Source: JAJDAT01 sp964344185 (GTDB lineage Bacteria; Nitrospinota; Nitrospinia; Nitrospinales; JAJDAT01). From it: a DNA stretch of 64,000 bases. The position numbers were made by a program, and so were the translations under genes. Under the pieces are notes generated by a model. That model was not told the DNA's origin, did no database searches, and was given only the letters and a program-made list of their open reading frames with translations. The number at the start of each line of letters is the position of its first letter. The first letter of the stretch is position 1. The DNA lies in contig CAYFMN010000024.1 in NCBI GenBank assembly GCA_964344185.1, forward strand, positions 1 through 64,000, written 5' to 3'. Shown here piece by piece: positions 1 through 8,808 of the stretch.

Positions 1-126
1 TAAATTCTTGACTACAATAAACCAGGATCTCGCCTCGATTCAATAAAATAAACTCAACTTGTCGAAGAGGCAGCGCCGTAGGATTGTTGTTTCCTAATTA
101 ACTTGGAGTTAGCTTCTTAGAAGAGG
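1..126. other. left-edge non-coding stretch
   Basis: This stretch lies downstream of the cheB stop codon. A short open frame enters from the left edge on the plus strand and stops at 44-46. It could be the last 14 codons of a gene outside the window, but it is too short to assign. No hairpin with a T-tract is visible. Confidence 0.3.
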
Positions 127-1137
127 TTAAGAAAGAACAAGCTGGTCTAAATAGGATGCAATTTCTTGCAATGGCAATACCTGATCAATACTCCCCGAAC
201 TGATAGCCTCTTTTGCCATTCCAAAAACCAAAGAGGTGTTTTCATCTTGCGCAACGGTGATTCCATTATTTTTTTTTATTTGCATAATGCCGTCAACGCC
301 GTCGTTACCGGCTCCCGTTAAAATTATTCCAACCGAACTTTCTCGATAAGTTGAAGCCACCGATGATAACAGTATATTGCATGAGGGTTTATATGCGCCG
401 CCTGTTTTTCTAGTTGATAATTTTAGCTTCCCGCCTTCTTCAACTTCCATATTGTTGTTTGTTGGTAAAAGGTAGACTTGGCCGGGAATAATAGTTTCGC
501 CATCCTCGCCTTCTTTGACGTTTAAATTGGAAGTTTTATTCAGCCATTTGACAAAACCTGGAACAAAACCGTCCGACATATGTTGAGCTATTAGAATTGG
601 ACAGCTGAACCCGGAGGAAATATTAGAAAGGATTTTTGTTAAAGCGCTGGGGCCCCCAGTTGAACCGGCAATAGCGATGATCTGTTTTTTTTTCGGTTTT
701 GAACCTTGGCTTGGTCCGCCCTCTCCCGTGCCTTCGAAATTATTTTTTTTATCAATTTTTGCTTTGCTTAGCGTTTTTACTTTTCTAATTAGATCTTCCA
801 TTTTTTCCATGGAAAGATCCGATTTTGAAATAATGTCGACGGCGCCAATGGAAAGGGCTTTAAACGCTACATGAGAATCTTTCAGATCGGAAACGACTAA
901 AATTGGCGTGGGATGTTGTTTCATAATCTTATACATAGCTTTTAAGCCATTCATTATAGGCATTCTCAGGTCCATGGTGATGAAATCTGGGTTGAGAGTT
1001 GCCGTTTTTTCGACCGCTTCTTTCCCATTTTCGGCAGTCCCAATAATTTCAATATCATTATCAGAAGATAAAATTGCTGTTAATGCGTCTCTAATAATTT
1101 TAACGTCGTCTACAATTAGACCCTTCAGCTTCCCCAC
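127..1137 (-). CDS. cheB: CheB: chemotaxis response regulator protein-glutamate methylesterase/deamidase
   Basis: CheB demethylates (and deamidates) glutamates of methyl-accepting chemotaxis proteins in the cytoplasm, which resets receptor sensitivity. Residues 1-120 are a receiver domain with phospho-acceptor Asp56 and the N-terminal Asp pair (Asp10/Asp11). A Gly/Ser/Lys-rich linker (about 121-150) leads to the methylesterase domain (about 152-335). The catalytic triad is readable as Ser159 in a GSTGG motif, His186 in QHM and Asp279 in GNDG. Length (336 aa) is normal. The start is GTG at 1137 with a GGGAG ribosome-binding site about 9 nt upstream. No cheA, cheR or receptor gene lies beside it in the window, so it may belong to an operon off the left edge or be an orphan. 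Confidence 0.95.
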   Translation of the reverse strand: MGKLKGLIVDDVKIIRDALTAILSSDNDIEIIGTAENGKEAVEKTATLNPDFITMDLRMPIMNGLKAMYKIMKQHPTPILVVSDLKDSHVAFKALSIGAVDIISKSDLSMEKMEDLIRKVKTLSKAKIDKKNNFEGTGEGGPSQGSKPKKKQIIAIAGSTGGPSALTKILSNISSGFSCPILIAQHMSDGFVPGFVKWLNKTSNLNVKEGEDGETIIPGQVYLLPTNNNMEVEEGGKLKLSTRKTGGAYKPSCNILLSSVASTYRESSVGIILTGAGNDGVDGIMQIKKNNGITVAQDENTSLVFGMAKEAISSGSIDQVLPLQEIASYLDQLVLS

Positions 1138-1358
1138 TCTATTAAGCTCCCAAAATTTAGTTATTATGAACGACGCAGTATTTTATTCGATAATTGAGTT
1201 ACATTACTAAGGAAAAATAGATGTCTTGAAAGAAAATTTATTGTGTAATAATAACTCGGAGCTATATTAATTAATAAATGAGACTGTCAAACCTTCAAAG
1301 TTAAGTTTATCCAAATAAGAATAAAGTAAATAATTTTCCTTCCCTCCCTAAAAAAACC

Positions 1359-3698
1359 ATGAGCGATCATTTCGAAGTTGCCATTATCGGAGCCGGTCCC
1401 GGCGGATTAAGCGCCGCGGCTAATGCGGCTTTTCACAAAGTGTCCCATGTCTTGCTTGAAAAAGGGGAAGTTGGCAATACAATATTTGATTATCAGTTGC
1501 GTAAGCTTGTTATGGATGAGCCGAAAAAACTTCCTCTACGGTCACGCATCAAATTTAAAAAAGGAAGCCGCGAAGAGGTTTTAGAGTCTTGGAATCGAAC
1601 CGTTGCGGAACTTGAAATTAATATTATCCAGAAAGCTAATGTAAGCCGGGTAGATAAAGTTGAGAAAGGATTTAAACTCTATTTCGCTGGTCGTGCCGTT
1701 ACTTGCTCCTCCCTCATTCTTGCGATGGGTTCTATGGGAACTCCGAGGCAATTAGAAATTCCCGGGGCCGAATTATCTCATGTTTCTTATCATTTAAATG
1801 ATCCTGACGCTTTTTCTGATAGAGATATTATTGTGATTGGAGCGGGAGACGCCGCTATTGAAAATGCTTTGGCTCTTTGCGAAAAAAACAGAGTGTCTTT
1901 AATTAACCGTAAGGGAGAGTTTGCAAGGGCTAAAGACGATAACGTTAATTTAATTAGCGCAGCGATGGAAGACGGAAAGATCCGTTGCTACTTTGAATCT
2001 TCTCCTTCAAGGATTGAACCGAAGGAGATTTTCATTAATTCCCCAGAAGGAGAAGTCGCTATTCCCTGCGATCTTGTCATAGCGCGTTTGGGAGGTATTA
2101 TGCCAAGAGGTTTTGTAGAAAGTTTTGGAGTTGTTTTTGCTTCTCAAAACCCTTCGTCTCCCCCCATCATTGACAGTCGATATCAATCGAGCGTTGATAA
2201 TTTGTATATTATAGGATCTCTTATTGGATATCCATTAATCAAACAAGCGATTAATCAGGGACACGAGGTAATCGAACATATTTTAGGGAATGATATAGAA
2301 CCGGCCGATCAAGTTTTGATTGAAGAAAAGTTAGGACATCTGCCTGGCGAAGTTAACGATAACCTGAAATTAATTTGTGATTCAATGCCCGTCTTTAAAG
2401 ATCTGAGCGAGCCTCAATTTCGCGAATTGATTTCTGAATCGACTGCGCATCTAAAAAAAACAAACGACATTATATTCAATATTAAAGATTACACAGATAC
2501 GTTCTTTAATATTATTACCGGGTCGGTCAAAATTAACTTGCCGGGAGACAGATTTGTGGAAATTGAATCTGGAAATTTTTTTGGAGAAATGGGTTTGCTT
2601 TCTGGCAGAAGAAGATCGGCTACTATCACTATGAACAAGCCGGGTATTTTACTGGAAACCCCTCGAAAACAAGTTTTAAAATTAATGAGTTCGGTTCCTT
2701 CAGTTAAGAGAGCTTTAGATGAAATTTTTATGGAAAGGGCTTTTTACGATATTTTTCCTAACGTAAACCGGGATTTATTGAAAAAAGTAATTAGCAAATC
2801 TGATCTAAGGTATTTTAACAAAGACGATATTCTTTTTAAAGAAGGTGAAATTGGAAATGAGTTTTTTGTTATTCGAAAAGGATCGGTAAAGATTTCTCGA
2901 ATGATTAATGGAGTCGACGTAACTCAAACTTATTTGTCCGCAGGACATTATGTTGGGGAAATGGCTGTTATGGATCCGGACCCAGTTCCGCGTAGCGCGA
3001 CAGTGACCGCAGCGGTAGCCTGCGAAACTATGGTTATTGGGAAGCGGGATTTTCTGGATTTTCTGTACGATGATCCAGCGGCTCAAGAAAAAATTGCGCA
3101 AATGGTTAAAGAGCGTCGTATTGCTAATATGACGACACAAAAGAATAAAGAGTCGGGCGCTATGATGGATTTTATGTTGAATAAAGGTATTTCTGATGCC
3201 GATAATGTATTGATTATTAGCTCCGATTTATGTGTAGGTTGTGACAATTGTGAAACTGCTTGCGCCTCCACGCACGATGGCTATAGCAGATTGGATCGGC
3301 ATGGAGGAGAGAGCTATAAAGCTCTTCAAATTCCAGTTTCTTGTCGGCATTGCGCAGACCCTCTTTGTATGACAGATTGTCCGCCTGATGCTTTGACCAG
3401 GAAGCGCGACGGCGAGATAATTATTAAAGACACTTGTATTGGTTGTGGTAATTGCGAGAAAAATTGTCCTTATGATGTGATACAAATGGTGTATGAGCAA
3501 CCTAAGAAAAGTATTTTTTCGGCGTTAACTTCTTGGTTTAAACCAAAGGTAAATCATAAAGGAAACGCTAAAGCGGCAAAATGTGATTTATGCGCTACTT
3601 TAACTGGTGGGCCGGCGTGCGTGCGTTCTTGCCCTACTGGCGCTGCAATGCGAGTGAGTCCAGCGGAGATGTTTGAATTGATAGGAAATAAATACTAG
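1359..3698 (+). CDS. FAD-dependent oxidoreductase fused to two cyclic-nucleotide-binding domains and a four-cluster ferredoxin module
   Basis: Residues 1-310 form a two-dinucleotide-binding flavoprotein. The FAD motif GAGPGG is at 11-16 and the second Rossmann motif GAGDAA at 161-166. There is no CxxC redox pair, so this is not a thioredoxin reductase. Residues 343-450 and 465-580 are two cNMP-binding (CAP-type) domains. Each has the phosphate-binding cassette signature, FGE (408-410) with RRSA (418-421) and GE (533-534) with RSA (545-547). Residues 620-770 hold sixteen cysteines in four groups (625/628/631/635, 662/665/670/674, 693/696/699/703, 742/745/754/758), the spacing of PsrB/HybA-type subunits with four [4Fe-4S] clusters. 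The likely role is NAD(P)H-flavin to Fe-S electron transfer gated by cAMP or cGMP; the physiological acceptor is unknown. No signal peptide is present, so it is cytoplasmic. The gene stands alone and ends at a strong terminator hairpin. Confidence 0.9.
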   Translation: MSDHFEVAIIGAGPGGLSAAANAAFHKVSHVLLEKGEVGNTIFDYQLRKLVMDEPKKLPLRSRIKFKKGSREEVLESWNRTVAELEINIIQKANVSRVDKVEKGFKLYFAGRAVTCSSLILAMGSMGTPRQLEIPGAELSHVSYHLNDPDAFSDRDIIVIGAGDAAIENALALCEKNRVSLINRKGEFARAKDDNVNLISAAMEDGKIRCYFESSPSRIEPKEIFINSPEGEVAIPCDLVIARLGGIMPRGFVESFGVVFASQNPSSPPIIDSRYQSSVDNLYIIGSLIGYPLIKQAINQGHEVIEHILGNDIEPADQVLIEEKLGHLPGEVNDNLKLICDSMPVFKDLSEPQFRELISESTAHLKKTNDIIFNIKDYTDTFFNIITGSVKINLPGDRFVEIESGNFFGEMGLLSGRRRSATITMNKPGILLETPRKQVLKLMSSVPSVKRALDEIFMERAFYDIFPNVNRDLLKKVISKSDLRYFNKDDILFKEGEIGNEFFVIRKGSVKISRMINGVDVTQTYLSAGHYVGEMAVMDPDPVPRSATVTAAVACETMVIGKRDFLDFLYDDPAAQEKIAQMVKERRIANMTTQKNKESGAMMDFMLNKGISDADNVLIISSDLCVGCDNCETACASTHDGYSRLDRHGGESYKALQIPVSCRHCADPLCMTDCPPDALTRKRDGEIIIKDTCIGCGNCEKNCPYDVIQMVYEQPKKSIFSALTSWFKPKVNHKGNAKAAKCDLCATLTGGPACVRSCPTGAAMRVSPAEMFELIGNKY

Positions 3699-3718
3699 AA
3701 AAAAAACTCTAAAAGCAA

Positions 3719-3750
3719 AAACGCCGACAAATAAATTTTTGTCGGCGTTT
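3719..3750. terminator. intergenic terminator hairpin, possibly bidirectional
   Basis: Perfect 10-bp arms, AAACGCCGAC at 3719-3728 and GTCGGCGTTT at 3741-3750, enclose a 12-nt AT loop. The arm ends supply T-runs on both strands. It lies 20 nt after the oxidoreductase stop and between two convergent genes, so it can serve both. Confidence 0.8.
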
Positions 3751-3860
3751 AAAGCTGCTGATAATATCAATAAAGTTCGATTCAAAAACTATCTAAATAT
3801 TTAAGTTTGCTAAAAAATTTGATTCTAAGATTTATGCGATAAATTCGATGAGAGGTCTTA

Positions 3861-4223
3861 TTAATTGGTAGGAACGTGCATAGAGCCGCTTCCTTCCTCG
3901 TAATAATGACCCATGCCGTGGCTTTTTTTATCCATCATGTGTTCTCCGTTTTTTCTCATATCCTCATAGTTTTCCTTGGCTCGCGCAGGCATTCCTTCCA
4001 TTTCCTTTATTGTGCCGCTACCTTCTTCCATTGCTTGCTGGGTTTGTCCTTTTTTATTTTCATATTCGTGCATAGCTGAAGAACCGCTGCCTTCATCGTA
4101 GATTCCTCTTAAATGATCCGATGCCCGGCCATGATCTTCTCCTTCATGGGAAAAACTATTTGATACGAAAATACAAGAGAACCAAAAAAATACGGCTGCA
4201 ATACAAAGCGCTTTAATTTTCAT
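3861..4223 (-). CDS. small secreted His/Met-rich protein with EGSG repeats
   Basis: I do not recognise this family. The protein is 120 aa with a clear signal peptide (about 1-25, Lys2/Lys4 followed by a hydrophobic core and a Ser-Phe-Ser junction). The mature part is very hydrophilic. It holds three copies of an acidic Glu-Gly-Ser-Gly element (residues 44-47, 67-70, 110-113), each preceded by Asp or Glu. Histidine and methionine are enriched (HEGEDHG near the mature N terminus, GEHMMDKKSHGMGHYY near 93-108), which could bind metal, but this is inference. The start is ATG at 4223 with a GGAG-type ribosome-binding site just upstream. It is monocistronic. Confidence 0.7.
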   Translation of the reverse strand: MKIKALCIAAVFFWFSCIFVSNSFSHEGEDHGRASDHLRGIYDEGSGSSAMHEYENKKGQTQQAMEEGSGTIKEMEGMPARAKENYEDMRKNGEHMMDKKSHGMGHYYEEGSGSMHVPTN

Positions 4224-4487
4224 TTAATGCTCCTTTTCCAAATTAATTGGCGCCGACTTTTCCCCTATCGGTACCAATAGTGTGGGATCGGCAATACAGG
4301 TTTTTTCTCCGAGCGGCTAGTACAACGAGTATGGAAAAACTTTAAATACTCGCACAACCGCCGTATATTATGCGTCGTAAGAAAAACTATTACCTTACGT
4401 TATAAGGTTTTTAAGATAATTTCTAACGTTAAAATATTATACTGCTAGGAGATTTATAAGAGAAAGGAAAAAATTGAGTGGAGGAAC

Positions 4488-5540
4488 TCAGCTTATTTTT
4501 TTGATGAAGGTTTTTGAAATTCCAAGTTGGCTCAATTCGTTTTGGGATGATTTAGCTTGTTTGATATTCGAAAAAGCTCCGAACTGGACGGCGTAAGTTG
4601 TTCTCTGAGATTCTTGCGTACTGACGCTTGATAAAAAGCCTTTATTGGTTAGTTCGCTGCGAAGTTTTTGGGCTTTGTTTTTGTTTGGAAATTTTCCGGC
4701 AATTACAGAAAATTGGCCTATAGAATTCTTTTCTAACATTGGTTTAAAACCGGCTTTTTTTAGATCATCTAACGCTGTTTGTCCCGATTTTTTGTTGTTA
4801 AATTCGCCTGTGATAACGGAATAAGTTGTTTTATTAGCTTGTCGTACGTCAATTATGGGTTTAATTCCTTTTTTCTGAATTTTTTTGACGAAATCTTTTG
4901 CGTTATCTTTAATAGAAAAAGCCCCTAATTGGATTGCGTATTTAGCTTTTTGAGTATTTACTTGGGACGCCTTTGATTTTTGATTTTGCTTTTTATTTGA
5001 ATTTATTTCTTTTTTGGTTACGACTTTTTTTAGAAGATTAACCAATGGGGTTGGAGCTGGGATTTCATTTAGTGGAACACCGATTTTAGAATCTGATTTT
5101 TCCGCAACGGGTATTTTGGAAGTTCCAGCTGCTTGTTGTAATGGTTTTTTTTCTAAAGGTTTGGCGTCAGAGCTTACTTGCTTGTTTTCTAAAGCCTCCA
5201 ATTCGGCCAATAAATCGTTAGTTTTGGAAGAGGTAGGTTGTTTAGGAGTTTCTATTGGAAATGGAATTGGTTTTAGTTTAGGTTCTTCATTAAGTTGAGC
5301 TACTTTTGAAACTGAAGAAACAGGTTGCAAAGTTTGGGCGGTTGGCTGAGAATCGGACCAAAAGTAAAGTACTCCAAGAGAAATTAAACCAACTGAGGAA
5401 ATTAGCATCCATTTAGCGTTTTTAATCCTGATATGACGTTCGGCTTCAAGTTCCGCTTCAATTTCAGCGTCTTCAATTAAATCTTCGATTCGCTTATTGT
5501 ATTTGCTGGAAATTTCTTGGGCTTCAAGTGTGGTAGACAT
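4488..5540 (-). CDS. single-pass membrane protein with tandem SPOR domains
   Basis: SPOR domains bind denuded septal peptidoglycan and place proteins at division sites. This 350-aa protein has a short acidic cytoplasmic region, one membrane segment at about 43-61, a low-complexity periplasmic linker rich in Pro, Lys and Ser (65-195), and two SPOR-type repeats at about 200-275 and 276-350. The repeats show recurrent motifs of the form YAIQLGAF / FSVIAGKF / YAVQFGAF. The last repeat ends at the stop with little after its final strand. It differs from FtsN in having no recognisable FtsN-specific segment. It is likely a division or cell-envelope factor. It stands alone between the secreted small protein and divergent pyrD. 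Confidence 0.85.
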   Translation of the reverse strand: MSTTLEAQEISSKYNKRIEDLIEDAEIEAELEAERHIRIKNAKWMLISSVGLISLGVLYFWSDSQPTAQTLQPVSSVSKVAQLNEEPKLKPIPFPIETPKQPTSSKTNDLLAELEALENKQVSSDAKPLEKKPLQQAAGTSKIPVAEKSDSKIGVPLNEIPAPTPLVNLLKKVVTKKEINSNKKQNQKSKASQVNTQKAKYAIQLGAFSIKDNAKDFVKKIQKKGIKPIIDVRQANKTTYSVITGEFNNKKSGQTALDDLKKAGFKPMLEKNSIGQFSVIAGKFPNKNKAQKLRSELTNKGFLSSVSTQESQRTTYAVQFGAFSNIKQAKSSQNELSQLGISKTFIKKIS

Positions 5541-5762
5541 AACTTTTATTTGAAAAGAGTTTTTTTAAGTTTAGTAAACGCTAGATTTTTAAAGTTTGTT
5601 TAACTTTTTGAAAAATATACTTTTATTGCAACTTGTATTATCAAATATAATCTATATAAAGTAAATGTCAATAGTTAAAATTTAAATAAATTTGTTTAAA
5701 ATTTAATATATTTACTGTTTTGCTTTAGTTTTTAACAATACGATCAAGAAGATTAAAATTAA

Positions 5763-6665
5763 ATGACCGATTTATCAGTTGATTTAGGAGCCATAAAACT
5801 CAGCAATCCCGTTATAGCCGCTTCGGGGACCTTCGGTTATGGTTTAGAATTTAGGGAATTTTTAGATCTTAATCGACTAGGAGCATTTTGTACAAAAGGA
5901 TTGTCTTTGAACCCCAAAATTGGCAATGAAGGTCCAAGGGTTGTAGAAACTCCGTCAGGTATGCTTAATGCTATTGGATTAGAGAATATTGGTTTTGAGC
6001 GGTTTCTTGGAGAAAAATTGCCCTTGCTTCATGATTTTAAAACAAAAATTTTTGTTAACTTTTTTGGCAAGACAATCGAAGAATATGTGGAAATGGCCAA
6101 AGCTTTAGATGGGGTCCAAAGAATTGATGGAATTGAGATGAATGTCTCTTGTCCGAATGTTTCTGAAGGCGGTACTTATTTTAGTAGTAGGCCGGAAATT
6201 TTATACGATGTTGTTTCATCGGTAAGAAAAGCTAGCGATAAGTTTCTGATCGTTAAGCTTTCTCCTAACGTGGGAAATATTTGTGAGATTGCTAAAGCGG
6301 CGGAAGATGCGGGCGCAAACGCTCTATCGTTAATTAATACATTGACGGGGATGACTTATGATTTAGAAACTAAAAAGCCTTACTTGGGAAATATAACAGG
6401 GGGATTGTCGGGGCCAGCTATTAAACCAATCGCGTTGCGTATGGTTCACGATGTGTCTAAAGAGGTTTCTCTGCCAGTTATTGGGATTGGAGGTATACGA
6501 TCAGCAGAAGATGCTTTAGAGTTTTTATTAGCTGGAGCCAAAGCTGTTCAGATTGGCACAGCTAACTTTTTTGATCCCGCGATTACCGTTAAAATTATTG
6601 ATGGTTTGGAAAGTTTTTTTGATAGAAATGGAATCGAAAAAATTTCAGACTTTAAACCAAAATAA
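5763..6665 (+). CDS. pyrD: PyrD: dihydroorotate dehydrogenase B, catalytic subunit
   Basis: This enzyme oxidises dihydroorotate to orotate with FMN in pyrimidine synthesis. The class 1B assignment rests on catalytic Cys130 in the NVSCPN motif and on the family motifs NPVIAASGTFGYG near the N terminus, the KG-N-G-PR-VET-GMLNAIGLEN stretch (about 45-75), VKLSPNV, and the C-terminal phosphate-binding GIGGI and QIGTANF segments. The 300-aa length is typical. Class 1B enzymes usually work with the Fe-S/FAD subunit PyrK; none is seen in the window. The ATG at 5763 is preceded only by a weak AGAAG element. It converges with alr, 10 bp apart. Confidence 0.95.
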   Translation: MTDLSVDLGAIKLSNPVIAASGTFGYGLEFREFLDLNRLGAFCTKGLSLNPKIGNEGPRVVETPSGMLNAIGLENIGFERFLGEKLPLLHDFKTKIFVNFFGKTIEEYVEMAKALDGVQRIDGIEMNVSCPNVSEGGTYFSSRPEILYDVVSSVRKASDKFLIVKLSPNVGNICEIAKAAEDAGANALSLINTLTGMTYDLETKKPYLGNITGGLSGPAIKPIALRMVHDVSKEVSLPVIGIGGIRSAEDALEFLLAGAKAVQIGTANFFDPAITVKIIDGLESFFDRNGIEKISDFKPK

Positions 6666-6675
6666 TTTTATGAAA

Positions 6676-7824
6676 TCATTTGATATAAATTCTTGGGACG
6701 CGCTTACCAATTGAACACAATATTTCGTAAGGAATTGTTTGAGCTAATTTAGAAACCTCTTCTACGGAAATTTTATTTTCTCCCTGTTTTCCAATTATTA
6801 CCGCTTCGTCTTCTTCCTTTACTTCGGGTATTTCGCTAACGTCTATTAAACAGAAATCCATGCAGATCGCGCCAACTTGCGGGGCTTTTTTCCCGCGTAT
6901 AATAACTTCCATCTTATTAGATAAGACTCTCGGCAAGCCGTCGGCGTATCCCACTGGCAAGGTTGCTATTAAGCTATCGCGTTGAGCTATAAATTGCCTT
7001 CCATACCCAAGAGATGTTCCCTTAGAGACAGATTTTAATAAAATAATTTTACTTTTCCACTCCATAACTGGAGTCAATGTATTTTCTTCAATAGAAACAA
7101 GGGCGTTTAATTTGCTTGTTAAATTAGGAGAAGGTAAAGCCCCGTAAAGCGCCAGGCCTGGACGGATCATATCTTTCCAGGTTTGCGGGTATTGCAATAT
7201 AGCTGAGCTATTTGCGCAGTGTACAAGAGGAAGTGAGCGTCCCATTTGTTTGAAACCTTCCAAAGCGGTTTCAAATAAAGCTAGTTGTTTCAACGTATAT
7301 TCTGGGTCTTCGATATCGGCTGTAGCGAAGTGCGTAGATATGCCTTGCAGTTGAAGACCGGGAAGCGATGTTGTTTGTTTCAGAAGTTCCATATAATTAT
7401 TCATGGTTACTCCCATTCGACTCATACCCGTATCTATTTTTAAATGAATATACGCTGGGTGTCCGCTTTTTAAGGCGTGTTTGGAAATTGATTGAGCGAT
7501 AGATGAATTGCTAATCGTTGTTGCAAGCCGGTAGTTCAATAAATCAGGGATCTCTTCGTTAAAAACTCCGCCTAAAACTAATATTGGCAGTTCGAATCCT
7601 TGTTTTCTTAGTTCAATACCTTCTCCTATGACTCCCACTCCCAATAAATCCGCTCCTGCATTGACAGCCGTTTTTGAGCATTCAATAGCCCCATGACCAT
7701 ATGCGTCCGCCTTAACGACCGCCATCACTTTTGTTTGGTTGCCAACGATATTTTTTATGAGTCGAAAATTGTTTCGAAAAGAAGAAAGGTTTACATAAGC
7801 TCGGGTTGCCCGGTGAGTGGCCAT
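6676..7824 (-). CDS. alr: Alr: alanine racemase
   Basis: Alr is a PLP enzyme interconverting L- and D-alanine for peptidoglycan. The PLP-binding Lys38 sits in the VVKADAYGHG motif and the second catalytic base is Tyr274 in SLGYG. The N-terminal TIM barrel and C-terminal beta domain (from about 240, with RPGLALYG before it and CMD near 320) are complete at 382 aa. It starts at ATG 7824. It is adjacent to a DUF1566 gene on the same strand, 51 bp upstream. Whether they are co-transcribed is uncertain. Confidence 0.96.
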   Translation of the reverse strand: MATHRATRAYVNLSSFRNNFRLIKNIVGNQTKVMAVVKADAYGHGAIECSKTAVNAGADLLGVGVIGEGIELRKQGFELPILVLGGVFNEEIPDLLNYRLATTISNSSIAQSISKHALKSGHPAYIHLKIDTGMSRMGVTMNNYMELLKQTTSLPGLQLQGISTHFATADIEDPEYTLKQLALFETALEGFKQMGRSLPLVHCANSSAILQYPQTWKDMIRPGLALYGALPSPNLTSKLNALVSIEENTLTPVMEWKSKIILLKSVSKGTSLGYGRQFIAQRDSLIATLPVGYADGLPRVLSNKMEVIIRGKKAPQVGAICMDFCLIDVSEIPEVKEEDEAVIIGKQGENKISVEEVSKLAQTIPYEILCSIGKRVPRIYIK

Positions 7825-7875
7825 ATTATTGTAAGAATGGAAATTGAAATGTGTTTGGTAAATCTATGGAAAAAG

Positions 7876-8358
7876 TTATCCCCTTAGAGTTCTACCTGTT
7901 CCGGAAGTTCTATCAGAAACTTTTACTCGCGGTCCGGAAGATCTAACGGGTCGGCAGCTCATATTTCCCTCATCCTTGGCGTTTTTTCGAACGTTATAGC
8001 CCCGGTCGCTATAAAAATTATAAGCGGCGGCCATGTGTCCCGATTCTTCGGAGCACCAATAGGTTGACCCGCAACCTTCGGGAAACAAATAATCTATGTG
8101 TACTATATCATCGTCGAAGTCATAATTTTTGCATTCGTGGTCGTAAAGGTTTCTGGACTCTTTAGTAGTTGGTAACCGCCAATCGTCAAAGCCGCCATAT
8201 TTTTTTTCGTTTAATTTTGCGACAAATTTATTGGCTCCGTTCCAACTGCACCATTTTCCCCTTATTTGATAATAATCTCTTTTTAACCAGGTGAGATTGA
8301 ATTTAGTATCTGTTATGGTATCGTTTTCGTTGTCAACAAATCGTTCGTTTTCCGACAT
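7876..8358 (-). CDS. DUF1566 (Lcl C-terminal domain) protein
   Basis: The 160-aa protein matches the DUF1566/Lcl_C pattern: an opening DNGTVTD-like phrase (RFVDNENDTITDTK), LTWLKRD, a W-NGAN-F helix, a GGFDDWRLPT motif at about 73-82, a WCSEES strand and a closing SCRPVR. These domains are related to C-lectin/FGE-like folds and are common in surface or adhesin-like proteins, but this copy has no signal peptide. A basic Ser/Arg tail follows the domain (about 135-160). Function unknown. It starts at ATG 8358, upstream of alr on the same strand. Confidence 0.8.
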   Translation of the reverse strand: MSENERFVDNENDTITDTKFNLTWLKRDYYQIRGKWCSWNGANKFVAKLNEKKYGGFDDWRLPTTKESRNLYDHECKNYDFDDDIVHIDYLFPEGCGSTYWCSEESGHMAAAYNFYSDRGYNVRKNAKDEGNMSCRPVRSSGPRVKVSDRTSGTGRTLRG

Positions 8359-8507
8359 AATAGATTATTCCATTAGGTTTATATAAAAAATTATTCAATT
8401 ATGATAATAATTAAAAATGGCAAACCGCAATATTTTTTTATTATTTAAACGAATACTGTAATAGAAAAACAAAATTGCTTTAATATTAAACTTGGAAGGT
8501 TTTAAGA

Positions 8508-8798
8508 ATGAAAATAGAAGTTAAACATTTTTTTTATGATTTATTCCATTGTAAAGATAAAATTTTAGCCGCTTTCGATAAATGGGACGAGAAATATGAA
8601 AATGACGAACGCGGTCCTTTGGTTGCGGGAATTCAAGAATCGTCGCCGGAAGAATTAGTCACCTTATTGATAACTATCCAAAAGATGGCTTCAGGCTATC
8701 AGGAAATTCAAGATATGATTACCGCTGCCGAGGATCAGGAGCTTCAAGGTTATATGGAAGACGAAGACGAGGACGAGGATGAAGACGATGATTTTTAA
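8508..8798 (+). CDS. small hypothetical protein with an acidic Glu/Asp tail
   Basis: Unrecognised 96-aa protein. Residues 1-75 look like a compact helical domain (aromatic-rich start, then helices with a GP-L-VAGIQE turn in the middle). The last 15 or so residues are almost purely Glu/Asp, encoded by an imperfect GAN trinucleotide run at 8758-8793. A good ribosome-binding site (GGAAGG, about 8 nt before ATG) supports expression. It lacks a signal peptide and is likely cytoplasmic. Its neighbours, a DUF1566 protein and a propeller protein, do not reveal a role. Confidence 0.65.
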   Translation: MKIEVKHFFYDLFHCKDKILAAFDKWDEKYENDERGPLVAGIQESSPEELVTLLITIQKMASGYQEIQDMITAAEDQELQGYMEDEDEDEDEDDDF

Positions 8799-8808
8799 AA
8801 AAACCTTG

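Noticed and set aside
2..46. Open frame entering from the left edge and ending at 44-46
   Set aside because: Fourteen codons cannot be assigned to any protein, and chance open frames of this size are common in AT-rich DNA.
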